A stretch of DNA of 64,000 nucleotides, taken from positions 19,499-83,498 of the forward strand of contig JAEEPZ010000005.1 in NCBI GenBank assembly GCA_016285055.1, written 5' to 3'. Below the pieces are notes generated by a model. It made no database searches. It saw nothing but the letters and a program-made list of their open reading frames with translations, and was not told where the DNA came from. The position numbers and the translations under genes were made by a program. The stretch is from Prevotella sp. GTDB taxonomy: Bacteria > Bacteroidota > Bacteroidia > Bacteroidales > Bacteroidaceae. Of this stretch, positions 42,947 to 51,302 are shown piece by piece. Within the stretch, counting starts at the first letter, position 1, and every line of letters begins with the position of its first letter.

Positions 42947-44219
42947 CGTTCATCGTATATTCCAGATAGTCAATGATGTCGGCAGCCACCTCCTTCTTGG
43001 GCTTCTTTTCATAGTCGCGCCGCCCGTCAGCACTGATGATGGCTATCTGGTTCTCGTCAGAGCGGAAGCAGGTGCCCTCGTTGCGCAGTGAGTTCAGCAC
43101 GATAAAGTCGAGGTTCTTTTTCTGCAGTTTCTTCTCAGCATTCTGCTGTTCGTCGTGGGTCTCTAAGGCAAAGCCCACCATCAGCTGTCCCTTGCGTTTC
43201 ATCTTTCCCAATGCGGCAGCGATGTCGGGATTGGGAACAAGCTGAAGGTTGAAGACGGAAGGGTGGGGGAGGCCTGTGGACGCAGCATCCTGTTGACTAC
43301 TGCCTGCGGTCACCTGTTCACGCTTCATCTTCTGCTCGGCCACCTGGGCGGGGCGGAAGTCGGCCACGGCTGCACAGAGGATGGCGGCGTCGGCCTTGGG
43401 GAAGGCTTCCACGGCAGCGTCATACATCTCTTGGCAGCTCTCCACGTCGATGCGGTGTATCTGTTTCATCGAGCATTGCACATTGACAGGCCCTGCAATG
43501 AGCGTCACATCGGCACCACGGCGGGCACATTCGTCGGCCAGCGCAAAGCCCATCTTCCCGCTGCTGTAGTTGCCGATGAAGCGCACAGGGTCAATCTTCT
43601 CGTAGGTGGGGCCGGCGGTGATCAGAATCTTCTTGTTGCCGAGGGCTGACGGCGCTGCGTTGAGAGGCGCGTCGAGAGCGGAGAAATACTCCGCCAGACG
43701 GTCAACAATGACGGCAGGGTCTTCCATGCGGCCCTTGCCTTCGAGACCGCTGGCCAGGAAACCACTCTGTGGCTCGATGATGTGATTGCCGAAGGAGCGC
43801 AGGCGCTCCATATTCTGCTGTGTCGTAGGGTGGGCATACATGTCGAGGTCCATGGCAGGCGCAACAAACACTGGAGCCTTCATCGACAAATAAGTAGTAA
43901 TGAGCATGTTGTCAGCTATGCCATTGGCCATCTTTCCCAGCGTAGAAGCTGTGCAGGGAGCGATGAGCATGGCGTCGGCCCACAGTCCCAGAGCCACGTG
44001 CGAGTGCCACGTGCCGTCACGTTGTGAGAAGAAATCGCTGATGACAGGTTTCTGCGTCAGTGCCGACAGCGTGATGGGGGTAATAAACTCCTTGCCTGCC
44101 GGCGTAATCACCACCTGCACCTCGGCACCACGCTTCACCATCTCACGAATGATGAGGCACGACTTATAGGCTGCTATCGAGCCTGTGATGCCCAATACAA
44201 TCTTTTTTCCCTTTAACAT
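42933..44219 (-). CDS. coaBC: Bifunctional phosphopantothenoylcysteine decarboxylase / phosphopantothenate-cysteine ligase
   Basis: Carries out two steps of coenzyme A synthesis. The 428-residue protein joins an N-terminal flavoprotein CoaC domain ('LGITGSIAAYKS', 'HSHVALGLWADAMLIAP' with the catalytic His, 'VAPAMDLDMY') and a C-terminal CoaB domain ('ILITAGPTYEKIDPVRF', 'NYSSGKMGFALA'). It is the first gene of the coaBC-radA-binding-protein run. A promoter lies at 44331-44362 and the leader between contains tandem repeats. Confidence 0.95.
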   Translation of the reverse strand: MLKGKKIVLGITGSIAAYKSCLIIREMVKRGAEVQVVITPAGKEFITPITLSALTQKPVISDFFSQRDGTWHSHVALGLWADAMLIAPCTASTLGKMANGIADNMLITTYLSMKAPVFVAPAMDLDMYAHPTTQQNMERLRSFGNHIIEPQSGFLASGLEGKGRMEDPAVIVDRLAEYFSALDAPLNAAPSALGNKKILITAGPTYEKIDPVRFIGNYSSGKMGFALADECARRGADVTLIAGPVNVQCSMKQIHRIDVESCQEMYDAAVEAFPKADAAILCAAVADFRPAQVAEQKMKREQVTAGSSQQDAASTGLPHPSVFNLQLVPNPDIAAALGKMKRKGQLMVGFALETHDEQQNAEKKLQKKNLDFIVLNSLRNEGTCFRSDENQIAIISADGRRDYEKKPKKEVAADIIDYLEYTMNDGQR

Positions 44220-44244
44220 ATTATATTATTATAGTTTGCATTTG

Positions 44245-44310
44245 CTTCCTCTTCTACTTCCCCTTTTACTTCCCCTTTTACTTCCTATTTTACTTCCCCT
44301 TTCTACTTCC
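44245..44310 (-). repeat. Purine-rich tandem repeat in the coaBC leader
   Basis: Five to six units of GGAAGTAAAAGG (minus-strand sense) lie between the coaBC promoter and start codon. A related array, GGAAGTTAAAAC, lies at 47187-47306 upstream of folC. Confidence 0.7.
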
Positions 44311-44330
44311 ATCCATTGACTAATCATGTG

Positions 44331-44362
44331 CAAAAGTACGAAAGAAAACCGAACTCTCCAAA
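44331..44362 (-). promoter_or_regulatory. Promoter of the coaBC operon
   Basis: On the minus strand TTTG (44359-44362), 20 bases, TACTTTTG (44331-44338). It would produce a leader of about 105 nucleotides. Confidence 0.6.
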
Positions 44363-44412
44363 TTTTGAAAAGTTTTTCGTCGTGATAGGCACGTTATTTC
44401 ATTTTTTTTAGC

Positions 44413-44420
44413 TACTTTTG
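44413..44420 (+). promoter_or_regulatory. Possible -7 box of the HAD nucleotidase gene
   Basis: TACTTTTG, 48 bases before the start, fits TAnnTTTG; no clear -33 box. Confidence 0.45.
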
Positions 44421-44468
44421 CATCGGTGATAAGCATTTGACAACAAACATAAACATAAAGCATTAAGC

Positions 44469-45203
44469 ATGCATTACGCTCATCTCTTCATAGACTTCGA
44501 CGACACACTGTACGATACTTACGGCAATGCTGTCATCGCATTGCGCGAAACATTCGAGCACTTCGGCCTCGGCCGCTGGTTTACTGACCCGCAAGTCTTC
44601 TACGACGCCTACTGGGCTGCCAATATCGACCTGTGGAGCCATTACTCGCATGGAGAAATCACTCGCGACTATCTGATTGTGGAACGCTTCAGACGACCAT
44701 TGAGCAGCTACGACAAAGCCTTCGACATGGCAACCCCTCCTTGGGAAGGGCTGGGCGAAGCTTTCTATTTGGAAATGAGCGATGTGTTCTTAGGCTATTG
44801 TTCCAATAAACCCGGCGTGGTGGACGGTGCGCACGAGCTGATGGACTACTTGAAGGGCAGAGGCTATCGTATGCATATCTGCAGCAACGGCTTCCATGAG
44901 ATTCAGTACAAGAAGCTGGCGGCTTGCGGACTGCGAGACTACTTCGACACCATTATCCTGAGCGAAGATGCTGGCGTCAACAAGCCCTCGCCCTTTTATT
45001 TCGACTACGCCCTCAAGGTGTCTGGGGCTAAAAAGGAGAGCACGCTGATGATAGGCGACAACCTGCAGACCGATGTCCTCGGTGCCATGAATGCGGGCCT
45101 CGATGCCATGCTTTTCAATCGATGGGGCGTTGACCTCAGCCAGAGTGCGCAAGCTCCCACTTTCGCAGTGGAGAGCCTCCGTGACATCATGAAAATACTA
45201 TGA
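44469..45203 (+). CDS. YjjG-type HAD nucleotidase
   Basis: A 244-residue HAD-superfamily phosphatase, probably cleaving noncanonical pyrimidine nucleotides. Motif I 'DFDDTLYD' carries D9 and D11, motif II is 'ICSNGF', motif III Lys is in 'GVNKPSPFYF' and motif IV is 'IGDNLQTDV'. The helical cap lies between residues about 15 and 95. It is encoded alone; the following 200 bases contain repeats. Confidence 0.88.
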   Translation: MHYAHLFIDFDDTLYDTYGNAVIALRETFEHFGLGRWFTDPQVFYDAYWAANIDLWSHYSHGEITRDYLIVERFRRPLSSYDKAFDMATPPWEGLGEAFYLEMSDVFLGYCSNKPGVVDGAHELMDYLKGRGYRMHICSNGFHEIQYKKLAACGLRDYFDTIILSEDAGVNKPSPFYFDYALKVSGAKKESTLMIGDNLQTDVLGAMNAGLDAMLFNRWGVDLSQSAQAPTFAVESLRDIMKIL

Positions 45204-45206
45204 TTG

Positions 45207-45316
45207 CCGCCTCCTTTCGTCTCTTGCAGGCGCTGAGAGCGCCGGTCGCCGCCTCCTTTCATCTATTGCCTGTCGCCGCCTCCTTTCGTCTATTGCAGGC
45301 GCTGAGAGCGCCTGTT
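45207..45316 (+). repeat. Tandem repeat with hairpin units
   Basis: Three units, the middle one shortened, each beginning CGCCTCCTTTCRTCTMTTGC; the outer two end in the palindrome GGCGCTgagAGCGCC (45229-45243 and 45298-45312). The repeat lies between the HAD gene and grpE and may end transcription. Confidence 0.7.
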
Positions 45317-45376
45317 ACGGCCAAAAAAGGTGCTCTGTGGCAGACTTAACCGACTATTTGGCAGGGCATGACAATT

Positions 45377-45392
45377 CGGCACGGTTTTTGCT
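45377..45392 (+). promoter_or_regulatory. Sigma-54-like -24/-12 promoter of grpE-dnaJ
   Basis: CGGCACGGTTTTTGCT matches the RpoN consensus TGGCACG-N4-TTGCW at all but the first base. GG (45378-45379) and GC (45390-45391) are at the required spacing of ten bases. Transcription would start near 45403, about 25 bases before the grpE ATG. No TAnnTTTG box is seen in this gap. Confidence 0.6.
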
Positions 45393-45428
45393 ACAGCCCT
45401 ATTATACATTAATACATTAATAACAATC

Positions 45429-46013
45429 ATGAAAGAAGAAGATATTAACATCGAGGACGGGGAACAGATAGAGAACCCTGTCGATAACGAAGAAGCAGCA
45501 GCCTCTGCTGAAACACAGGACACTGCCGAAGCTGAAACGCAGGCTGAGTCTGAAGAAGAGAAAGACCCACTGGACGTGGCACTTGAAGAGATAGCTTCGT
45601 GGAAAGACAAGTATCAGAGACTGGCGGCCGAGTTTGACAACTATCGCAAACGCACGCTGAAGGAGCGCGCCGAACTGATACTCAATGGCAGCGAGAAAGC
45701 CGTCAAGGCAGTCCTCCCAGTAGTGGACGATATGGAACGTGCCATGAAGAACGGTGCCTCGACCGACGACCCACAGGTGCTGCGTGAAGGCATGGCGCTC
45801 ATCTATCATAAGATGATGAAGACGCTGGAGAGCCTGGGCGTCACAAAGATTGACACCGATGGTGCCGACTTCGACACCGACCTGCACGATGCAGAGGCGT
45901 TGGTTCCCGGTATGGGAGATGACAAGAAAGGAAAGGTAATCGATTGCCTTACAACGGGATATAAACTCAATGACAAAGTGATTCGCCACGCTAAAGTGGC
46001 TGTAGGACAATAA
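45429..46013 (+). CDS. grpE: Nucleotide exchange factor GrpE
   Basis: GrpE drives ADP release from DnaK. The 194-residue protein begins with a disordered, very acidic region (about 1-50), followed by the long paired helix ('[19 protein letters not shown]') and the C-terminal beta domain containing '[19 protein letters not shown]' and '[16 protein letters not shown]'. It overlaps dnaJ by one base (TAATG), so the two are translated together. dnaK is not in the window. Confidence 0.95.
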   Translation: MKEEDINIEDGEQIENPVDNEEAAASAETQDTAEAETQAESEEEKDPLDVALEEIASWKDKYQRLAAEFDNYRKRTLKERAELILNGSEKAVKAVLPVVDDMERAMKNGASTDDPQVLREGMALIYHKMMKTLESLGVTKIDTDGADFDTDLHDAEALVPGMGDDKKGKVIDCLTTGYKLNDKVIRHAKVAVGQ

Positions 46014-47164
46014 TGGCACAGAAGCGTGATTATTATGAGGTGCTCGGCGTGGCCAAGACTGCCTCTGAGGATGAAATCAAGAAAGCCTATCGTCAGATAG
46101 CTATCAAGTATCACCCCGACCGCAATCCTGGCGACAAGCAGGCTGAGGAGAAGTTCAAGGAGGCTGCCGAGGCCTACAATGTGCTGCATGACCCCAAAAA
46201 GCGCCAGCAGTATGACCAGTTCGGTTTTGCCGGTCCTATGGGCGGTGGCGGTTTCGATGGGTTTGGCGGGGCGTCGATGAATATGGACGACATCTTCTCG
46301 ATGTTTGGCGACATCTTCGGCGGCCACGGCTTCGGCGGATTCAGCCGTCGAGGCGGCAGACAGCAGCACAGGGGCAGCGATTTGCGCCTGAAGGTGCGCC
46401 TCACGTTGGAAGAAATCAACCAGGGAGTCACAAAGAAATTCAAGGTGCGCAAGGACATGACCTGCAGCCACTGCCACGGCACAGGTGCCGAAAGTGGCAG
46501 CACACGCGAGACGTGTCCCACGTGTCATGGCTCGGGAGTCATCACACACACCACGCAGAGCATCTTCGGAATGATGCAGACACAGGGCGTTTGTCCCACC
46601 TGTCAGGGTGAGGGGCAGGTCATCAAGAACAAGTGCAAGCAGTGTCAGGGCACTGGAGTGGTGAAAGGCGAGGAAGTGGTGGAAATCAACATTCCCGCAG
46701 GCGTGGCAGAAGGCATGGTCGTCAATGTGCCGGGTAAGGGCAATGCCGGACAGCACGGCGGCATTGCGGGCGACATACAGGTGTTCATTGAAGAAGAGGA
46801 GCACAGCACTTTCGTGCGAGATGGTAATGACTTGATATACAATCTTCTGCTCGATTTCCCTACAGCAACACTCGGAGGCGAGGTAGATATTCCCACTATC
46901 GAAGGAAAGACACTGAAAGTGAAGATAGACAGCGGCACACAGCCAGGCAAGACCATGCGCCTGCGCAGCAAAGGCCTGCCAGCCGTGCAAGGCTATGGCT
47001 CGGGGCGTGGTGACTTGGTGGTGAACATCAGCGTCTATGTGCCGAAGACACTCTCGCGCGAAGAGCGCAAGGCTATAGAGCAGTTCAAGGACAGCGACAA
47101 TTTCAAGGGCGACCGCCAGACGAAGGAGTCCATCTTCAGCCGTTTCAAGAACTATTTCTCTTGA
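46013..47164 (+). CDS. dnaJ: Chaperone DnaJ
   Basis: Co-chaperone that stimulates DnaK ATPase and binds substrates. The 383-residue type I protein has the J domain with the HPD motif at residues 34-36, a Gly/Phe-rich region (about 75-125), four zinc-finger repeats ('CSHCHGTG', 'CPTCHGSG', 'CPTCQGEG', 'CKQCQGTG') and two C-terminal beta domains. It is the second gene of the grpE operon. Confidence 0.96.
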   Translation: MAQKRDYYEVLGVAKTASEDEIKKAYRQIAIKYHPDRNPGDKQAEEKFKEAAEAYNVLHDPKKRQQYDQFGFAGPMGGGGFDGFGGASMNMDDIFSMFGDIFGGHGFGGFSRRGGRQQHRGSDLRLKVRLTLEEINQGVTKKFKVRKDMTCSHCHGTGAESGSTRETCPTCHGSGVITHTTQSIFGMMQTQGVCPTCQGEGQVIKNKCKQCQGTGVVKGEEVVEINIPAGVAEGMVVNVPGKGNAGQHGGIAGDIQVFIEEEEHSTFVRDGNDLIYNLLLDFPTATLGGEVDIPTIEGKTLKVKIDSGTQPGKTMRLRSKGLPAVQGYGSGRGDLVVNISVYVPKTLSREERKAIEQFKDSDNFKGDRQTKESIFSRFKNYFS

Positions 47165-47186
47165 TGGAAGGGCTAAGATAAAGCAT

Positions 47187-47306
47187 GGAAGTTAATACGG
47201 AAGTTAAAACGGAAGTTAAAACGGAAGATAATACGGAAGTTAAAACGGAAGTTAAAAAAACGGAAGTTAAAGGGGAAGTTAAAATGGAAGTTAAAGGGGA
47301 AGTTAT
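47187..47306 (+). repeat. Purine-rich tandem repeat between dnaJ and folC
   Basis: Ten units of GGAAGTTAAAAC or close variants. Together with the CGCCATGCGCAGG region behind it, it fills the gap before folC. A related array sits upstream of coaBC (44245-44310). Confidence 0.75.
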
Positions 47307-47443
47307 GCGCCATGCGCAGGACAATTGCCTTTCCGCGTATATTGTATTGTCCTGCACGAAGTGCTTTACTTCCAGTCAGCAAGGCTGACTTGACTTCCAT
47401 TTTAACTCCATTTTTTTACTCCTAAAAACTTAAATAAAGCATT

Positions 47444-48769
47444 ATGACATATCAGGAGGCGACACAGTATTTGTTTGACCAGACGGCAAACTTCGAGAAG
47501 CAGGGGCCGTCGGGCTATAAGGAGGGACTGCGCTCGATGCAGGCGCTTGACAATCATTTCGGCCATCCGCATAAGAAGTACCGCGCCATACACGTAGCTG
47601 GTACTAATGGCAAAGGGTCGCTGTGTCACATGCTGGCAGCACAGTTGCAGGTATGTGGCTACCGTGTGGGGCTGTACACATCGCCTCACCTCGTTGATTA
47701 CCGCGAGCGCATACGTGTCAACGGACAGCCAGTGAGCGAAGAGTATGTCACAAAGTTCGTGGAGACGGAACGCCCATTCTTCGAGCCGCTGAAGGCCTCG
47801 TTCTTCGAAATCACGACAGCCATGGCCTTCAAATACTTCAGTGAGATGGATGTGGATATTGCTGTCATAGAGGTGGGCCTTGGTGGAAGGATGGACTCCA
47901 CAAACATCATCACCCCTATCCTTAGCATCATCACCAATATCTCGCTTGATCACACACAGCTGCTGGGCTCCACGATGGCAGAGATAGCAGCCGAGAAGGG
48001 CGGTATCATCAAGGAAGGAGTGCCTTGCATCATCGGTGAGGCCACCCCTGAGACGCGGCCCGTCTTTGAAGCCATTGCCAAGGAAAAACACTCAGAGGTG
48101 ATCTTTGCAGAAGACAAGCCTGTCACGAAGCTCATCCCGTCGTGGCCTGGCGAGAGAGGACAACGCTATAGGAATACTTATGGCATGGAGTTCAGCTGTG
48201 AGTTGGTAGGTGACTTCCAAGTAAAGAACATGAACACTTTCTCAACTTGCATGATTGTGCTCATGAACATTGGCTATCTCTGCTCTTGCGCCGACCCGAA
48301 GAACGTTAATAACATTATCGTTGAGTTGAACTCCGCCTTGATGAACGTGTGCAAGCTGACCGGCCTCAAGGGACGCTGGCAGACCGTCAGGGAAAATCCC
48401 ACCGTAGTATGTGATACTGGCCACAATGCCGGTGCATGGAAATACCTGAGCAAACAGTTGCAGGAAGAGCAAAAGCGTTGCCATGAGATGCGCATCGTCT
48501 TTGGCATTCTGGAAGACAAGGACATCTATGGCATCATGTCGCAATTGCCCAGGAACGCACACTACTACTGGACGAAAGGCGCTTCGAAACGAGCCTTCCC
48601 TGAGAGCTCGCTGAAAGTCTTCGGTGAGCAGTTCGGACTGAAAGGCGATTCCTATACCAATGTGCAGCAGGCTTTTGATGCAGCACTGAAAGACGCCCAT
48701 CCAGACGACTTTATCTTCGTGGGAGGCAGCAATTATATCGTTGCAGATTTCCTCAAAACACGCATTTAG
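47444..48769 (+). CDS. folC: Folylpolyglutamate synthase / dihydrofolate synthase
   Basis: Adds glutamate to dihydropteroate and folates. The 441-residue protein has the Mur-ligase-type P-loop 'HVAGTNGKGSLCHML' (residues 50-64), 'LYTSPHLVDYRERIRVNG', 'EVGLGGRMDSTN' and the C-terminal 'VVCDTGHNAGAW'. It is followed by a terminator at 48802-48830 and is probably transcribed with dnaJ or from within the repeat-filled gap, where no clear promoter was seen. Confidence 0.95.
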   Translation: MTYQEATQYLFDQTANFEKQGPSGYKEGLRSMQALDNHFGHPHKKYRAIHVAGTNGKGSLCHMLAAQLQVCGYRVGLYTSPHLVDYRERIRVNGQPVSEEYVTKFVETERPFFEPLKASFFEITTAMAFKYFSEMDVDIAVIEVGLGGRMDSTNIITPILSIITNISLDHTQLLGSTMAEIAAEKGGIIKEGVPCIIGEATPETRPVFEAIAKEKHSEVIFAEDKPVTKLIPSWPGERGQRYRNTYGMEFSCELVGDFQVKNMNTFSTCMIVLMNIGYLCSCADPKNVNNIIVELNSALMNVCKLTGLKGRWQTVRENPTVVCDTGHNAGAWKYLSKQLQEEQKRCHEMRIVFGILEDKDIYGIMSQLPRNAHYYWTKGASKRAFPESSLKVFGEQFGLKGDSYTNVQQAFDAALKDAHPDDFIFVGGSNYIVADFLKTRI

Positions 48770-48801
48770 CCGTATTTAGTTATCTTTAACACCAATTTTT
48801 T

Positions 48802-48830
48802 GCCGATATGCTTGCGCGTATCGGCTTTTT
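48802..48830 (+). terminator. Terminator after folC
   Basis: A 10-bp stem with one wobble pair (48802-48811 with 48816-48825) and five T (48826-48830), 32 bases after the folC stop. The -33 box of the following promoter overlaps its loop. Confidence 0.8.
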
Positions 48831-48842
48831 GTTGTATTTTTG
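48812..48842 (+). promoter_or_regulatory. Promoter of the galactose operon
   Basis: TTG (48812-48814), 20 bases, TATTTTTG (48835-48842), a good -33/-7 match located 42 bases before the galM start and overlapping the folC terminator. Confidence 0.6.
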
Positions 48843-48883
48843 CAACAAGATTGTAACTAAAAACATCTTAATTATTAGTAATT

Positions 48884-49969
48884 ATGACAGAAAATGCGAA
48901 TCTCTGTGGTCTGAAGCGCGAAGACTTCCAGACCACTGTTAACGGACGTAAGACTGATCTTTACGTTCTGCGTAACCGTAAAGGCTACGAAGTGGCAATC
49001 TCTAACTATGGCGGAGCTATCTGCTCTATCATGGTCCCCGACAAGGACGGCAATGTGGGCAACGTCATTCAGGGGTATGACAACATCCAGCAACTGCTCA
49101 ATGCTCCCGAGCCCTTCCTCTCCACGCTCATTGGGCGTTTCGGCAACCGTATCTGTCACGGACAGTTTACGTTGAACGGAAAGGAGTATCAGCTGGCCAT
49201 CAACAACGGAGTGAACCATCTGCACGGTGGACCCACTGGTTTCCACACACGCGTTTGGGATGCCCGCCAGATGGGACCGAGAACTCTTGCCCTGCACCGC
49301 GTAAGTAGCTATGGTGAAGAGGGATTCACTGGCGAGGTTGATGTGACAGTAGAGTTCACATGGAGCGACGATAACGAGCTGATCATCGAGTACATGGCCT
49401 CTACAAACAAGAAGACCATCATCAACCTGACCCACCACGCCTTCTTCTCATTGGCAGGTACAGCCGACCCGACGCCCACCATCGACGACCAGATTCTGGA
49501 GATCAATGCCGACTTCTACATCCCGACCGATGAGACGGCCATTCCTACTGGCGAGATTCTCAAGGTGGCAGGCACACCGTTTGATTTCCGCACCCCGAAG
49601 CCTATTGGGCAGGATATCAATGCCGATGACGAGCAAATCAAATTTGGCAACGGCTACGACCACAACTATGTGTTGAACAAGAAGGAAGAGGGTGAGCTGA
49701 GCTTTGCCGCCCGCGTGACAGAGCCGAAGAGCGGCCGCACACTGGAGTGCTACACCACCGAGCCGGGCGTACAGCTCTATACTGGCAACTACCTGACAGG
49801 TGACTATAAGGGAGTCAATGGCGCCACGTTCCCACGCCGTTCAGCCCTCTGCTTAGAGTGCCAGCACTTCCCCGACAGCCCTAACCGTCCTTACTTCCCC
49901 AGCGTAGTGCTTAACCCGCATCACCGCTACAAGCAGAAGACGGTGTACAAATTTGGTATTGCAGAATAA
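48884..49969 (+). CDS. galM: Aldose 1-epimerase (galactose mutarotase)
   Basis: Interconverts alpha and beta anomers of galactose and other aldoses. The 361-residue protein has the family motifs 'GRFGNRICHGQFTLNG', 'NGVNHLHGGPTGFHTRVW' with the first active-site His, 'INLTHHAFFSLAG' with the second, and 'GYDHNYVL' and the catalytic Glu in the C-terminal half ('TTEPGVQLYTGN'). No signal peptide, so it acts in the cytosol. First gene of an operon with the sugar transporter (15 bases) and galK. Confidence 0.95.
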   Translation: MTENANLCGLKREDFQTTVNGRKTDLYVLRNRKGYEVAISNYGGAICSIMVPDKDGNVGNVIQGYDNIQQLLNAPEPFLSTLIGRFGNRICHGQFTLNGKEYQLAINNGVNHLHGGPTGFHTRVWDARQMGPRTLALHRVSSYGEEGFTGEVDVTVEFTWSDDNELIIEYMASTNKKTIINLTHHAFFSLAGTADPTPTIDDQILEINADFYIPTDETAIPTGEILKVAGTPFDFRTPKPIGQDINADDEQIKFGNGYDHNYVLNKKEEGELSFAARVTEPKSGRTLECYTTEPGVQLYTGNYLTGDYKGVNGATFPRRSALCLECQHFPDSPNRPYFPSVVLNPHHRYKQKTVYKFGIAE

Positions 49970-49984
49970 TAAAACTACGGAACA

Positions 49985-51262
49985 ATGACACAACAGAAAA
50001 ACAACACACAGTTGGTGGCCATCATCACCATGTGCTTCATCTTCGCGATGATCAGCTTCGTCACCAACATGGGCGCTCCCTTCGGAAACATCTGGGGCTT
50101 CACCTATCCCTTTGCCAAGGCATGGGGCAACCTGATGAATTTCGCTGCCTACCTCTTCATGGGCATTCCGGCAGGTAAGATGCTGATTAAGTACGGCTAT
50201 AAGAAGACCGCCCTCATTGCTCTTATCGTCGGCATCGTCGGTTTGGCCTTCCAGTACATTTCCAGTATTGCCGGCGAAGGTACCTACATCTTTACCTATG
50301 ACGGCATCCCTGTTGCCCTCAACCTGCTTATCTATCTGCTTGGTGCCTTCATTTGCGGCTTCTGCGTCTGCATGCTGAACACGGTGGTGAACCCCATGCT
50401 CAACATTCTGGGCGGTGGCGGCAACCGTGGTAACCAGTTCATACAGATTGGCGGCACGCTGAACTCGCTGACAGCCACACTGACCCCGATGCTGACAGGC
50501 ATCCTGGTAGGCACTGTGACCGCAGAGACCAGCATGAGCAATGTGGCCCCCCTGCTGTTTATCGGCATGGCCGTCTTTGCCATCTCATTCCTCGTCATCA
50601 GCCGTGTCAACATTCCTGAGCCTACGCTGGGCAAGGAGCAGCCAAAGTACGAGCGCAGCCCGCTGGCCTTCCGCCACTGTCTGCTGGGCGTCATTGCAAT
50701 CTTCTTCTATGTAGGCATTGAGATTGGTATCCCCATGCACCTGCAGTTCTATGTCACCGAGCTGGGCTTCGAAGGCTCTGCTGCTGTGGGAGGCGTCATC
50801 GCCGGTATCTACTGGATTCTGATGATGGTAGGCCGTGCCACATCGAGTGTCATCTCGGGCAAGGTGTCCACCTCGCTGCAGATGATTGTGGTGTCGAGCG
50901 TAGCCATTGCCTTGCTGCTCATAGCCATTATGATGCCAGAGAGCAGCACAGTGACCTATGACGGACACGACATTCCCATCAAGGCCTTCTTCATCGCTGC
51001 CTGCGGTCTCTGCACCTCCATCATGTGGGGCGGCATCTTCAATCTCTCCGTCGAGGGACTGGGCAAGTACACCGAGGCTGCCTCCGGCATCTTCATGACC
51101 ATGGTGGTGGGCGGTGGTATCATGCCCCTTATCCAGCAGGCCATTGCCAGCACGGCAGGCAACATCGCATCCTACTGGCTCGTTATCGCCATGCTGGCCT
51201 ACATCCTGTTCTATGCCACCATCGGCTGCAAGAACGTAAACAAAGATATCAAGGTAGATTAA
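49985..51262 (+). CDS. Glucose/galactose-type MFS transporter (FHS family)
   Basis: A 425-residue inner-membrane sugar/proton symporter with twelve predicted helices. The family placement next to FucP/GluP rests on overall similarity and motifs such as 'MLNTVVNPMLNILGGGGNRG' in the fourth-fifth helix region and 'GIEIGIPMHLQFYV' in the middle. The position between galM and galK indicates galactose, possibly also glucose, as substrate. Confidence 0.85.
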   Translation: MTQQKNNTQLVAIITMCFIFAMISFVTNMGAPFGNIWGFTYPFAKAWGNLMNFAAYLFMGIPAGKMLIKYGYKKTALIALIVGIVGLAFQYISSIAGEGTYIFTYDGIPVALNLLIYLLGAFICGFCVCMLNTVVNPMLNILGGGGNRGNQFIQIGGTLNSLTATLTPMLTGILVGTVTAETSMSNVAPLLFIGMAVFAISFLVISRVNIPEPTLGKEQPKYERSPLAFRHCLLGVIAIFFYVGIEIGIPMHLQFYVTELGFEGSAAVGGVIAGIYWILMMVGRATSSVISGKVSTSLQMIVVSSVAIALLLIAIMMPESSTVTYDGHDIPIKAFFIAACGLCTSIMWGGIFNLSVEGLGKYTEAASGIFMTMVVGGGIMPLIQQAIASTAGNIASYWLVIAMLAYILFYATIGCKNVNKDIKVD

Positions 51263-51302
51263 AATTCAAACAAATAGTAAATTCTGTAAACCGTAAATCA
51301 TT

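Noticed and set aside
47145..47400. Minus-strand frames with repeated Leu-Thr-Ser-Val or Asn-Phe-Arg units
   Set aside because: They are antisense translations of the GGAAGTTAAAAC tandem repeat.
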